This document shows, piece after piece, positions 1 through 8,174 of a stretch of DNA of 16,575 nt. The notes under the pieces are model-generated. The model worked only from the letters and a program-made list of their open reading frames with translations, was not told the origin of the DNA and made no database searches. Every line of letters begins with the position of its first letter. Within the stretch, counting starts at the first letter, position 1. A program made the translations under genes and the position numbers. The stretch is from the NCBI GenBank assembly GCA_012959845.1, contig DUCL01000168.1:1-16575 (forward strand), in the 5' to 3' direction. This DNA is from Candidatus Poseidoniales archaeon. Its GTDB lineage: Archaea > Thermoplasmatota > Poseidoniia > Poseidoniales > Poseidoniaceae.

Positions 1-1507
1 CTATGGTCCAATCCGCAGTTGGGTTTGACCATCCATCACCATCTGCATCATAGCATCCAACTCTATCATTGGATGAATTGCCATAGGTATTTGGACATGC
101 ATCTGCACCCATGTCAATTGTCCATTCAGAATCTGGATTAGATATGCCGTCAACATCTGAATCGGGGCAGCCTAATCGGTCAATATTGGACTTACCTTCA
201 AATTTCCAATCACTTGTTGGACAGGCATCAGGAGTTATTCCATTTGGATTATCACCATATCCATCAGCGTCTGTATCATTCCATTGGGATTTTTCATTCT
301 CGAATATGTCATCAGCATCTGCATAGCCATCTCCATCTGAATCTAAACATCCAAAGTTGATTTCAGTTGAATTTCCAGCTATTGAAGGACAAGCATCAGG
401 CTCATTGCCTTCCGCATCATCTCCATAGCCATCTCCATCGGAATCAATCCATTGTGTACTCTCTTGAGGAAGGTCATCGATTGTATCATACCAGCCATCA
501 TCATCTGAATCTGGGCAACCAAGGAATCCACCTTCGGTTGAAGTTCCTGAATTAGTTGGACAGAAATCCTGCCCAACTGCATCAGCATGATACTCTCCTG
601 GCCACATTGTACTCCTATCAGTCCAACTCATATTTGCCCAATTGTCACCAAATCCATCTTCATCATAATCTGACCACTGTGATGGTTCATTTGCGAATGC
701 ATCAGCACCGTCTTCAGTGGTCCAAGATGGATCAGCATCTGAATATCCGTCTTCATCAGCATCAAAGCAACCTAAGCGGTCTTGTGTTGAAGTCCCAGCC
801 ATGCTTGGACAATCATCTGCGGAAACGCCTTGTGAATTATCTCCAAATCCATCTCCATCGGAATCTGCCCATTGAGAAATTTCGTTAGGGAATGCATCAT
901 CGACATCAGCCCAGCCATCAGCGTCTGTATCAGGGCAAGCATTCTTTCCACCCAAAGTGGAGTTACCTGCTTGTGTTGGGCAGTCATCAAACGAATCAGA
1001 CCAGCCGTCACCGTCTTGGTCAATACAACCTTGTTCTCCAAGAGTAGAGTCACCTGCTATTGTTGGACAATCGTCCATTACATCGTCAATTGAGTCACCA
1101 TCATCGTCTAAATCTTCATCACTATCACGGCAACCATCTCCATCAACATCTGTAGTTTGGTTAGAAACCCAAGTCGGGCGTGGTGGATTGTATTCCGTCC
1201 ATGGACACATATCGTTTGTATCTTCAATCAGATCGTTATCATCGTCCAAGTCTTCTGTATCATCCTTACATCCATCATTATCCCAATCGGTTGAGGCGGA
1301 TGGATTTGCAGTATCTTGAGTACTTGTCCAATTATATGCGCCACCGCGTGGACAATTATCTGGGAAATTATCGGTTAGGCCATCATTATCATCATCAGAA
1401 TCACAGGCATCGCCTTCACTATCAAAATCAGTATTTGCTTGCGTAGGGTTTGAATCGGATGGACAGTTATCATTTACATCTGGAATTCCATCATTATCCA
1501 TGTCCTG
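1..1507 (-). repeat. Thrombospondin type-3 calcium-binding repeat array within the surface protein
   Basis: About ten imperfect units in tandem, each with one or two DxDxDG(D)G acidic loops, a D-x-CP motif and often a G-(N/T)-S-T...GC cysteine pair. Four units carry a QW-x-D-x-D linker, encoded near 868, 674, 450 and 280, so the spacing is irregular (about 170-225 bp). At DNA level the motif recurs as variants of ccatctccatcggaatc near 328, 434 and 848. The cysteines probably form disulfides and the aspartates bind calcium, as is known for the family. The array continues past the left edge. Confidence 0.85.
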
Positions 1508-2980
1508 CTTTGTCACAGGGTCAAATGCCCAAAGCAATACGTTAAATTGTCCTGCAGAAGATACTGAATAAGTTCCTTTCGTCACTGTCCCATCAAATCC
1601 TCCTGCAACGGTAACAATATCGGACATATTGACACTCAAAGCTCTACCAGTTTCATCTCCCGAACTTCCAGTAGTATCCAACCAAGACCAAACACCGGTT
1701 GAGTCTATGCCGCCCAATAAAATATCTCCACCACCGGTAGGAGTTGCAGTAAGTGTTCCTGCGGTAAAAGTACTGCTAATTGTTGTTGTGACAATAACTT
1801 CGCCTGACGATAAAAGTGCAACATCACTAAATGAATCATTTGAAGATGAACCACCAGATTCTGCCCAACCATTACCGCTTGGAGGCTCCATTATCAAGAA
1901 TGCATCTAGGTTGCCTTGGGAAGCCGATAATGACCAACCTGGACCCTGCAGTGTTCCTCCAAATCCACCTGCCAAATACAAATTTCCAGTCATGTCTTCG
2001 GCAATACTGAAGATAATGACTTGTTCATTTGGAACTCCATAACCATCTAATGAAACTACTACTCCATTTGTGTCAAGTTCTAAAATGAACGAATCAACTA
2101 ATCCTGCATTAGAATATAATTGCTGGCCAAAGGTAATTGCATTTTGAGCGTATCCGCCTACAATAATTTCTCCGGTCATAGAGACATGTAGGTCAAGAAT
2201 ACCTGTTGAACCCGTACCACCGTCCATTACCCATATCAATTGACCATTATTGCCATCATATTTTGCAACATAAAGTGAGGGAGAAGAAGCGCTAATAATT
2301 GTACCACCAAAATCTGTATTACCATTAAATGCGCCTGCAATGATAATGTCTCCATTCATGTCAAGTTCAACTGCATCGACCGAACTTGTATTGTTATTTG
2401 TTCCAGTAGTTGCATGGGAATGTGCCCACATAAAGTTCCCAAATGGGTCGGTTTTTGCAAGATAACCATCACCTGCTTGACTGGTAATACTTTGAATTCC
2501 AAATTGCACTGAACCTGAGTAAAATCCACCTATTACCGCTTCACCACCCATGCCGGCACCTACGTCATTGACAAATGAGTAACCATTAGAATGGTCGACA
2601 GAACCTAAGAAAAATTCGCAATATCTGCCAAGTTGTTGTGCACATGCTGTATGATATGGACTAGTAGGACTGATAGAATGTAGTCCAAATGTTGCCACAT
2701 ATGATGTCGTACCACCAAAGTCACCAGCAACAATATTTCCATTACCAAATCCAGCCATCACCGAAGCATATTCAAATCCTGAACCACCGCCTTTGGTTAG
2801 GTAATGATTTGCTTTTGCTCTACCAGAAGCAGACAAAATATCAAGTTCTTCTAATTCATCTAATTCTTTTTCTTCAACAACTTTCTCATCATACAACAAT
2901 ATTGGCGTAAGTACTGAAAATAGTAGAATTACAATTAGACTGCGGGCAATTACACTCTGAGATAGACTGCGCATGGGCAT
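1..2980 (-). CDS. Giant secreted/surface protein: propeller-like repeats plus thrombospondin type-3 calcium-binding array (3' end outside window)
   Basis: The frame is open without a stop from the ATG at 2980 to the left edge, about 993 codons; the C-terminus lies outside the window. A second in-frame ATG is at 2974. Residues about 5-30 are a basic start followed by a hydrophobic segment (core SLIVILLFSVLTPILL), read as a signal peptide or N-terminal anchor, then an acidic stretch. Residues ~75-490 contain six or seven degenerate units of the form xxIIxGGFxGxxxFG...DxFxAxxDxxGxxxW, resembling SBBP/beta-propeller repeats, with frequent N-x-S/T. From residue ~492 the protein changes to DxDxDGxxDxxDxCP repeats typical of thrombospondin type-3 modules, which bind calcium on the outside of the cell. 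It starts 86 nt after rpl30e, has no Shine-Dalgarno, and is probably a separate transcription unit. Likely role: adhesion, cell surface or secreted enzyme scaffold; the enzyme domain, if any, would be in the missing part. The architecture is clear, the function is not. Confidence 0.85.
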   Translation of the reverse strand, partial: MPMRSLSQSVIARSLIVILLFSVLTPILLYDEKVVEEKELDELEELDILSASGRAKANHYLTKGGGSGFEYASVMAGFGNGNIVAGDFGGTTSYVATFGLHSISPTSPYHTACAQQLGRYCEFFLGSVDHSNGYSFVNDVGAGMGGEAVIGGFYSGSVQFGIQSITSQAGDGYLAKTDPFGNFMWAHSHATTGTNNNTSSVDAVELDMNGDIIIAGAFNGNTDFGGTIISASSPSLYVAKYDGNNGQLIWVMDGGTGSTGILDLHVSMTGEIIVGGYAQNAITFGQQLYSNAGLVDSFILELDTNGVVVSLDGYGVPNEQVIIFSIAEDMTGNLYLAGGFGGTLQGPGWSLSASQGNLDAFLIMEPPSGNGWAESGGSSSNDSFSDVALLSSGEVIVTTTISSTFTAGTLTATPTGGGDILLGGIDSTGVWSWLDTTGSSGDETGRALSVNMSDIVTVAGGFDGTVTKGTYSVSSAGQFNVLLWAFDPVTKQDMDNDGIPDVNDNCPSDSNPTQANTDFDSEGDACDSDDDNDGLTDNFPDNCPRGGAYNWTSTQDTANPSASTDWDNDGCKDDTEDLDDDNDLIEDTNDMCPWTEYNPPRPTWVSNQTTDVDGDGCRDSDEDLDDDGDSIDDVMDDCPTIAGDSTLGEQGCIDQDGDGWSDSFDDCPTQAGNSTLGGKNACPDTDADGWADVDDAFPNEISQWADSDGDGFGDNSQGVSADDCPSMAGTSTQDRLGCFDADEDGYSDADPSWTTEDGADAFANEPSQWSDYDEDGFGDNWANMSWTDRSTMWPGEYHADAVGQDFCPTNSGTSTEGGFLGCPDSDDDGWYDTIDDLPQESTQWIDSDGDGYGDDAEGNEPDACPSIAGNSTEINFGCLDSDGDGYADADDIFENEKSQWNDTDADGYGDNPNGITPDACPTSDWKFEGKSNIDRLGCPDSDVDGISNPDSEWTIDMGADACPNTYGNSSNDRVGCYDADGDGWSNPTADWTI

Positions 2981-3034
2981 CGGTTGTATCAATAGAACAT
3001 CAATCCTTGCACTATCAGTTTGCCTTGCTTTCGC

Positions 3035-3042
3035 TCTAAATA
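3035..3042 (-). promoter_or_regulatory. Possible TATA box of the surface-protein gene
   Basis: The minus strand reads TATTTAGA here, 55-62 nt before the ATG at 2980, in the 86-nt gap after rpl30e. It would give a 5' leader of roughly 30 nt. The match is weak, and no Shine-Dalgarno is seen before the ATG. Confidence 0.25.
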
Positions 3043-3066
3043 CTGGTAAAATCACGCAAATATTGC

Positions 3067-3366
3067 TCACTCGATATTGTTATCAAGTGTTAACAAACTA
3101 CTATCGCCTGCATCTACAACACAGATAGTTGAAACTGAAAACGGCTTACCGCAAGCGACACCGAGTTCACGATTTACTTGAGTTGTTCGGTACATTGTGA
3201 CCTCTGGATGTGATGCATGAAGCGCATCAATATATTCAGGCGGGCAGTTTGCTGCAAGGATGATCAACTTTGCTTCACCACGTGCGCAAGCATCGATGGT
3301 TTGGCGTTGTCCAAACAGTAGGTTTCCAGTTGTATTTGCATTTTTTAATTGTCGGCTTAAATCCAT
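3067..3366 (-). CDS. rpl30e: Ribosomal protein L30e (L7Ae/L30e family)
   Basis: 99 residues. It belongs to the L7Ae/L30e RNA-binding fold, a component of the large ribosomal subunit. Recognisable features are the N-terminal helix DLSRQLKNA, the stretch KLIILAANCPPEYIDAL with the family's AxNCP motif (the NC is involved in RNA contact in L30e proteins), and the C-terminal strand segment GKPFSVSTICVVDAGDSSLL. An upstream in-frame GTG at 3387 would add seven residues. The ATG at 3366 is preferred because GGAGGA (3373-3378) sits exactly 6 nt before it, the same spacing as in the other operon genes. It follows rpoA2 by 45 nt, the classical archaeal position for L30e at the end of the RNAP genes. 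The nusA and rps12 genes that commonly follow in other archaea are absent; the next gene is the surface protein. Confidence 0.92.
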   Translation of the reverse strand: MDLSRQLKNANTTGNLLFGQRQTIDACARGEAKLIILAANCPPEYIDALHASHPEVTMYRTTQVNRELGVACGKPFSVSTICVVDAGDSSLLTLDNNIE

Positions 3367-3372
3367 TTTTAT

Positions 3373-3378
3373 TCCTCC
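3373..3378 (-). promoter_or_regulatory. Shine-Dalgarno of rpl30e
   Basis: The minus strand reads GGAGGA, 6 nt before the ATG at 3366. It decides against the upstream GTG at 3387, whose codon lies before this site. Confidence 0.8.
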
Positions 3379-3411
3379 ATACTCCACATTTGTTTCTCAT
3401 GGGGTGGAAAT

Positions 3412-4968
3412 TCATTCAGGGATGTAGAACAATTCTACACTACCGGTACCAAGTGAAATTGGTTGACCGACAATAATGTTCTCTGCAACACCTGTAAGGT
3501 AATCCTTCTCACCGATAATACCGGCCTTGAGCAAGTGATTAACAGTAACTTCGAATGCAGCACGAGCAAGAATACTGTGCTTTGAACCAGATACACCGTG
3601 ACGGCCAATAGCACGAACTTCGCCTTCTGAAGTCATTACATCAGCAACCATCAACAAGTGACGAACATCTACTTCAAGACGAGCCCCATCTAGAGTGGAT
3701 TGCAATTCGTTGATAATCGCTTGCCTAGCCGCTTCAATACCAAGATAATTGTATATTTCAAGAATATTATTGGTATAAGTTCTAGAGCGGTCAATTGTTT
3801 CAAGTTCGCTTACACGTGAAAGATTTGAACCGATTGTAGAAAGATAATACTCTCCAGTCTTGTCATCCAATTGTACATTTGCACGAAGAACATTTGGAAT
3901 ACCCTTCAAACGCATATCTCTAATCTTCTCTTCCAATTGAAGTAGCATTGTATAAGATGGTGGGTTATCTGCCAGTTCTGCCAAATCTTCTGCACTGTGA
4001 ATTCCTGGAATCAATGTCAAAGTAGAAGGCTTCTTTTCCTTATCTGCTTGAACATAGAGTCTTGTTGCTCTTTCCAATTTATCCTTAACTTCCAATTCAG
4101 TCATTCCCTTTTGCTTGAGCATTCCCTTGTTCAATTTCAAAACTAATCTTCTTTGAGCAACGTCTGTTTCAAGTGAAGCGATGTTGACGGTTGTTGTCAC
4201 TTCAATACCAGCTGCCAATTTCTTGGCTTCTTCTGCAGAGTTTTTCTTATCTTCAGTCAAACGGATTGTCATTGTTGGTGTCTGTGGAACCTTTCGGGCA
4301 TCGACCACTTCAATAATACGTGGAAGACCCATGGTGACGTTAATTGTAGCAACACCCGCATAGTGGAAAGTACGCAAAGTCATCTGCGTACCTGGTTCAC
4401 CAATAGATTGTGCCGTAATAATTCCAGCAGCCTCGAATGGGTCAATACTTGCACGCTCAAGTGCTTCGATGGAACCTGCAATTACTTTCTTTGCCTGTGG
4501 CTTGGTTAGTTTATTGATTCCTCTGTCGTGAATTGCTTGAGTTAAGTCATGGAAAATTCGGTCAGTAAAACGAATACTACCAGATTTTTCAACTGCATCG
4601 ACTAATGCTTTGAAGACTTGCTCATCACCTAATGGATCTACATATGAAAGCAATTTCGATTCAACATCATAGATTTCCATATCGACAGCAGTCTTGATAG
4701 TTGACCGCTTCTTTGCCTTCTTTAGCTTGACATTGGTAACAGGACCGGTTGATTCACTACTTTGATCATGCCCTTTCTTGGTCGCACCGATAATAATTGT
4801 ATGAATTGTATCGCCTGTTTCTGAATCGGTTTCACAAATTTGAGCAATTTGTTGCGAAGTCAAAATTTTGACATCGTCCCATTTCTTGTCATCTGCGAGG
4901 ACGTGGGCATAGTTATCTGCAATACCCAAATCCATTAACTTCTTCTTGGTTGCGCTCTTTACTACCAT
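3412..4968 (-). CDS. rpoA2: RNA polymerase subunit A'' with extra N-terminal helix-hairpin-helix-like domain
   Basis: 518 residues, against roughly 380-400 usual for archaeal A''. It forms the C-terminal part of the largest RNAP subunit, with the trigger loop and jaw. The core is unmistakable: residues ~181-205 read AGIITAQSIGEPGTQMTLRT then FHYAG (trigger-loop region), followed by the block INVTMGLPRIIEVVDARK. The C-terminal part contains the NxLEIYNYLGIEAARQAI and ADVMTSEGEVRAIGRHGVSG blocks conserved in the family. Residues 1-~62 are an extra domain nearly the same as the start of RpoH in this window (identical MVVKSATKK, then LMxLGxxxxxAHxLAxD...DxKxLxSxxIxxI), followed by a Ser/Lys-rich basic linker to ~residue 95. 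The start codon overlaps the rpoA1 stop by one base (TGATG), and GGAGGTGA lies 6 nt upstream, so the extension is truly translated. Confidence 0.97.
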   Translation of the reverse strand: MVVKSATKKKLMDLGIADNYAHVLADDKKWDDVKILTSQQIAQICETDSETGDTIHTIIIGATKKGHDQSSESTGPVTNVKLKKAKKRSTIKTAVDMEIYDVESKLLSYVDPLGDEQVFKALVDAVEKSGSIRFTDRIFHDLTQAIHDRGINKLTKPQAKKVIAGSIEALERASIDPFEAAGIITAQSIGEPGTQMTLRTFHYAGVATINVTMGLPRIIEVVDARKVPQTPTMTIRLTEDKKNSAEEAKKLAAGIEVTTTVNIASLETDVAQRRLVLKLNKGMLKQKGMTELEVKDKLERATRLYVQADKEKKPSTLTLIPGIHSAEDLAELADNPPSYTMLLQLEEKIRDMRLKGIPNVLRANVQLDDKTGEYYLSTIGSNLSRVSELETIDRSRTYTNNILEIYNYLGIEAARQAIINELQSTLDGARLEVDVRHLLMVADVMTSEGEVRAIGRHGVSGSKHSILARAAFEVTVNHLLKAGIIGEKDYLTGVAENIIVGQPISLGTGSVELFYIPE

Positions 4969-7900
4969 CAGTTTTCACCTCCATCATGTTCAGTTGCATC
5001 TTCCCATGCACCGAGATCATCTTCTGCGACTTCATGCTCAAAAGACTCTCTATCAATAACAGTTTTTCCTTCAGTTCCAAGGGCGTTATCTACAATTACA
5101 TCGATGTTAAACGGAGAACCGTGAACACCTCTTGAAGGGTCGATACCATCTTCTCCATAAGAGAATTGAATGATACGGTTTGCAGTATTACGCACAGATA
5201 GCATATCATCGTTGTTGACTTTTAGGTCATCCATTGCGTTAATCAAACGGCGTTGCATATATCCGGACTTGGATGTACGAACCGCTGTATCTACAAGGGA
5301 TTCACGACCTGAAACAGAGAGCATAAAGAACTCTGTTGGCCTTAATCCACGCTTGAAAGAAGAATCGATGAAACCTCTTTCACTTGCACCACGGCCTCCA
5401 CGTTTGAAGTGAGGAAGAACACGGTCTAGGTATCCACGTTCTAGACGCTTACCCCGAACCTTTGCTTGGCCGATAGAACCTGCCATCATTGTCAAGTTGT
5501 CCATTGAACCACGTGCTCCAGAAATCGCCATGTTAACCGCAGCGTTAGTTGAACCCGATTGATTTAGTTCATCCTTTGCAATATCACCAGCAGTTTGCTT
5601 ACCTTCATCCAACATTACCATGATATTCTCTTCAAGAGTTTCACGGGTTGTACGTCCAGGTCTGGTTTCGTATCCACGTCCATCCTTACCGAATTTTTCT
5701 AGTTCATCAGTAACCAATTGTCGCGCATCTGCATTTGCCTTCTCAATGGCGTTCAATGCTTCATTGCTCAAATCTTCATCATCAATACCAGTAGTAAATC
5801 CAAGAGAAGTACAAGCTGCAATTGTTAATCTGGTGAAATCATCCAAGAATTTCGCACCTAATTCAGGCCCCTTGGTCTGAACAATTTGGTCCAGTAGACG
5901 TCCATCTTCAGCACCAATAGCGCGCTTATCGAGAGTACCAGAAACATTTCCGTCCTTAATCACTACATCATCATTAGAACGACTGCGGAAGCGAATATTG
6001 ATGTCGTCAGGAACAATCAATGAAATGATATCCGTACCACGGAATGCATCATTTCCATTTTCATCCTTAACAACCTCCGGTAGTTCTTTTGTCCAACCGA
6101 TACTTCCAAGCATTTCCAAACCATGTTTGAATGAAATTAGTGTACCTGGGCGTGTCAATAGATAAGCACCTGAGATGTGATCGTGTATTCCACCGATAAC
6201 AGCACCGCCATAACGTGGGGTTAGGATGTGTTCTTGCACTCGCATCAAAATCTTAGCCTCTGCACGAGCCTCTTCAGATTGAATAATGTGCAAGTTCATT
6301 TCGTCACCGTCAAAGTCAGCGTTATATGGAGTACAAACCGCTAGGTTGAATCGGAATGTACGTCCTTCCATTACACGAACTTCGTGAACCATCATAGACA
6401 TTCTGTGAAGTGAAGGCTGTCTGTTGAAAATTACAACATCCTTATCGATTAAGTGACGTTCTACCAACATACCTGGTTTCGGGTTTCCATTTCTATCAAC
6501 TGTAGACAAACGGTCTTCAACAAATGTACGGTCTTCTCCCCATTCATCTTCAGGGCTTCCACAGTGTGGGCAAGAAATTGAGAGTTCTTCTGGTATTGGC
6601 TCTGGATGCATCTTATCAGATTGCGCCAGCTCCCACTTCCAACGGTTGTGTAGAACTGCACGAGGGTCACCTTCTTCTAGAGGGTGTCCATCTTTATCTT
6701 CACCACGAAGGTTAGCGATAGTTGCTTCATCGTCAACAACATATGTTTCTTCAGCGACTGAACCATCAATTCCAAGTGAGGTTTCCTTACGGATTACCAA
6801 ACCTGGGAGGAAATTCGGGGCATGAAGTACGGAATGAAGGTCAGGACGCAGAGTGTTTTCTGCTCCATTCTCACGGCATTCTGGGTTTCCACAACGGAAT
6901 CCAGCATTGATCAAACGGCTGCGGGCATTGATACGAACACGACGGCCGTCACCACGGATGATGTAGTTAACACCAGGGTGAACATCAGGACCACGTAGAA
7001 TCATTTGTCTCATTTGTTCTCTGTTTCTTGAAGTAACACGAATTGGAACTGTTAATTCCTTAGCGGTTACCAATGGGACACCAACCTCGTTTACACTGAG
7101 GTATGGGTCTGGTGAGATAACTGAACGAGCACAGAAGTTAACACGCTTACCAGATAGGTTAGAACGGAATCGTCCTTCCTTACCCTTCAAGCGTTGTGTC
7201 AAAGTCTTCAATGTACGGCCTGAACGATGACGTGCAGGTGGAATTCCAGCTGTTTGGTTGTCAAAGTAGGTAGTAATATGGTATTGTAGAAGTTCCCACA
7301 AGTCCTCAACAATCAATTGTGGAGCACCGGTATCACGGTTTTCTCTTAGACGTTGATTAATTCGCAGTACATCGACTAACTTGTGTGTTAAATCGTCTTC
7401 TGAACGGTCACCACTATCCAAAGTAATGGATGGGCGAACAGTAATTGGAGGTACAGGCAATGCTTTGAGAACAATCCATTCAGGACGGTTATCCTTGTCC
7501 ATACCAATAAAAATTAAGTGTTCTGAAGGAATGCCACGAAGCCATTCTCTAACATCACGTGGGTTCAGTTTTCTTTCAGTTTCTTTTCCAGTACCAGCAT
7601 TGTCAATTCGCTCTTTGAAAGTAGTTGGTTTGTCAAGAATAACCTTGCCCTGCAATTGATCACAGTGCATACATTGCTTTCTCTTTACACCAGAAGTTAC
7701 CTTCTCAACTTCCTTGATAATCTTAGTAAATTCTGTTGAACCAACACCGTGCTTGGTGATAATATCACGAATTCTTAGACGGAAGTAATCTTGTTCAGAA
7801 TGCTCGTCATTTGCTGGGGAAGAACCTGCTTCACCGTGCAATAGAATCTTGTTACAATTATTGCATGTAGCCTTCAAAGCGGTCTTGATCAAGTTTACGA

Positions 7901-8174
7901 AACCGATGTGTATTACTGGTAATTCGAGTTGAATATGTCCAAAGTGACCCGGTGATTCATCATACTTACAATTGTCAGTAGGACAAAGTAATCCTGGCTC
8001 AATAACACCCATGTGAGGGTCCATCAAACCTTGCTTGTATGCGTGTCCATCATCCTTGTAAGTATCAGCGGTCTTAACTTCAACTGAGGACATCTTACGG
8101 ATTTCATTCGGGTCCATTAGTCCGAAACGAATCTGTGCGATTCGCTTTGGTATCATTGTGCTTTTTTGACTCAT
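4968..8174 (-). CDS. rpoA1: RNA polymerase subunit A' with large cysteine-containing insertion and altered clamp zinc site
   Basis: 1068 residues; archaeal A' is usually about 880-905. It is the catalytic N-terminal part of the largest RNAP subunit. The catalytic motif NADFDGDEMNLH is at residues 618-629, with Mg2+ ligands D620, D622 and D624. Other landmarks are SNLSGKRVNFCARSVISPDP (338-357), IFNRQPSLHRMSM (582-594), GGAVIGGIHDHISGAYLL and the bridge helix with SKSGYMQRRLINAM. One zinc site is intact: C104/C107 with C168/C171. The N-terminal clamp site is altered: C64 remains, but the positions usually Cys read D67 and S74, with a displaced C69 and a retained H77. Residues ~421-569 are a large insertion between GDGRRVRI and VERHLIDKDV, with cysteine pairs C428/C433 and C535/C538. 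The start overlaps the rpoB stop (ATGA) with GGAGGA 6 nt upstream. The last ~20 residues are acidic. Confidence 0.97.
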   Translation of the reverse strand: MSQKSTMIPKRIAQIRFGLMDPNEIRKMSSVEVKTADTYKDDGHAYKQGLMDPHMGVIEPGLLCPTDNCKYDESPGHFGHIQLELPVIHIGFVNLIKTALKATCNNCNKILLHGEAGSSPANDEHSEQDYFRLRIRDIITKHGVGSTEFTKIIKEVEKVTSGVKRKQCMHCDQLQGKVILDKPTTFKERIDNAGTGKETERKLNPRDVREWLRGIPSEHLIFIGMDKDNRPEWIVLKALPVPPITVRPSITLDSGDRSEDDLTHKLVDVLRINQRLRENRDTGAPQLIVEDLWELLQYHITTYFDNQTAGIPPARHRSGRTLKTLTQRLKGKEGRFRSNLSGKRVNFCARSVISPDPYLSVNEVGVPLVTAKELTVPIRVTSRNREQMRQMILRGPDVHPGVNYIIRGDGRRVRINARSRLINAGFRCGNPECRENGAENTLRPDLHSVLHAPNFLPGLVIRKETSLGIDGSVAEETYVVDDEATIANLRGEDKDGHPLEEGDPRAVLHNRWKWELAQSDKMHPEPIPEELSISCPHCGSPEDEWGEDRTFVEDRLSTVDRNGNPKPGMLVERHLIDKDVVIFNRQPSLHRMSMMVHEVRVMEGRTFRFNLAVCTPYNADFDGDEMNLHIIQSEEARAEAKILMRVQEHILTPRYGGAVIGGIHDHISGAYLLTRPGTLISFKHGLEMLGSIGWTKELPEVVKDENGNDAFRGTDIISLIVPDDINIRFRSRSNDDVVIKDGNVSGTLDKRAIGAEDGRLLDQIVQTKGPELGAKFLDDFTRLTIAACTSLGFTTGIDDEDLSNEALNAIEKANADARQLVTDELEKFGKDGRGYETRPGRTTRETLEENIMVMLDEGKQTAGDIAKDELNQSGSTNAAVNMAISGARGSMDNLTMMAGSIGQAKVRGKRLERGYLDRVLPHFKRGGRGASERGFIDSSFKRGLRPTEFFMLSVSGRESLVDTAVRTSKSGYMQRRLINAMDDLKVNNDDMLSVRNTANRIIQFSYGEDGIDPSRGVHGSPFNIDVIVDNALGTEGKTVIDRESFEHEVAEDDLGAWEDATEHDGGEN
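4975..4982 (-). promoter_or_regulatory. Shine-Dalgarno of rpoA2
   Basis: The minus strand reads GGAGGTGA, 6 nt before the ATG at 4968 and inside the last codons of rpoA1. It fixes the start that includes the extra N-terminal domain. Confidence 0.85.

Noticed and set aside
111..1446. Several plus-strand frames (111-326, 367-555, 556-888, 957-1319, 1180-1446) rich in His, Ser and Gln
   Set aside because: They are the reverse complement of the Asp/Gly-rich calcium-binding array; their composition comes from the aspartate codons on the other strand, and one long minus-strand frame spans all of them.
1..1507. Possible CRISPR or satellite array because of recurring ccatctccatc-type words
   Set aside because: Repeats are short, imperfect, irregularly spaced and fully explained by the thrombospondin type-3 coding repeats in an open frame.
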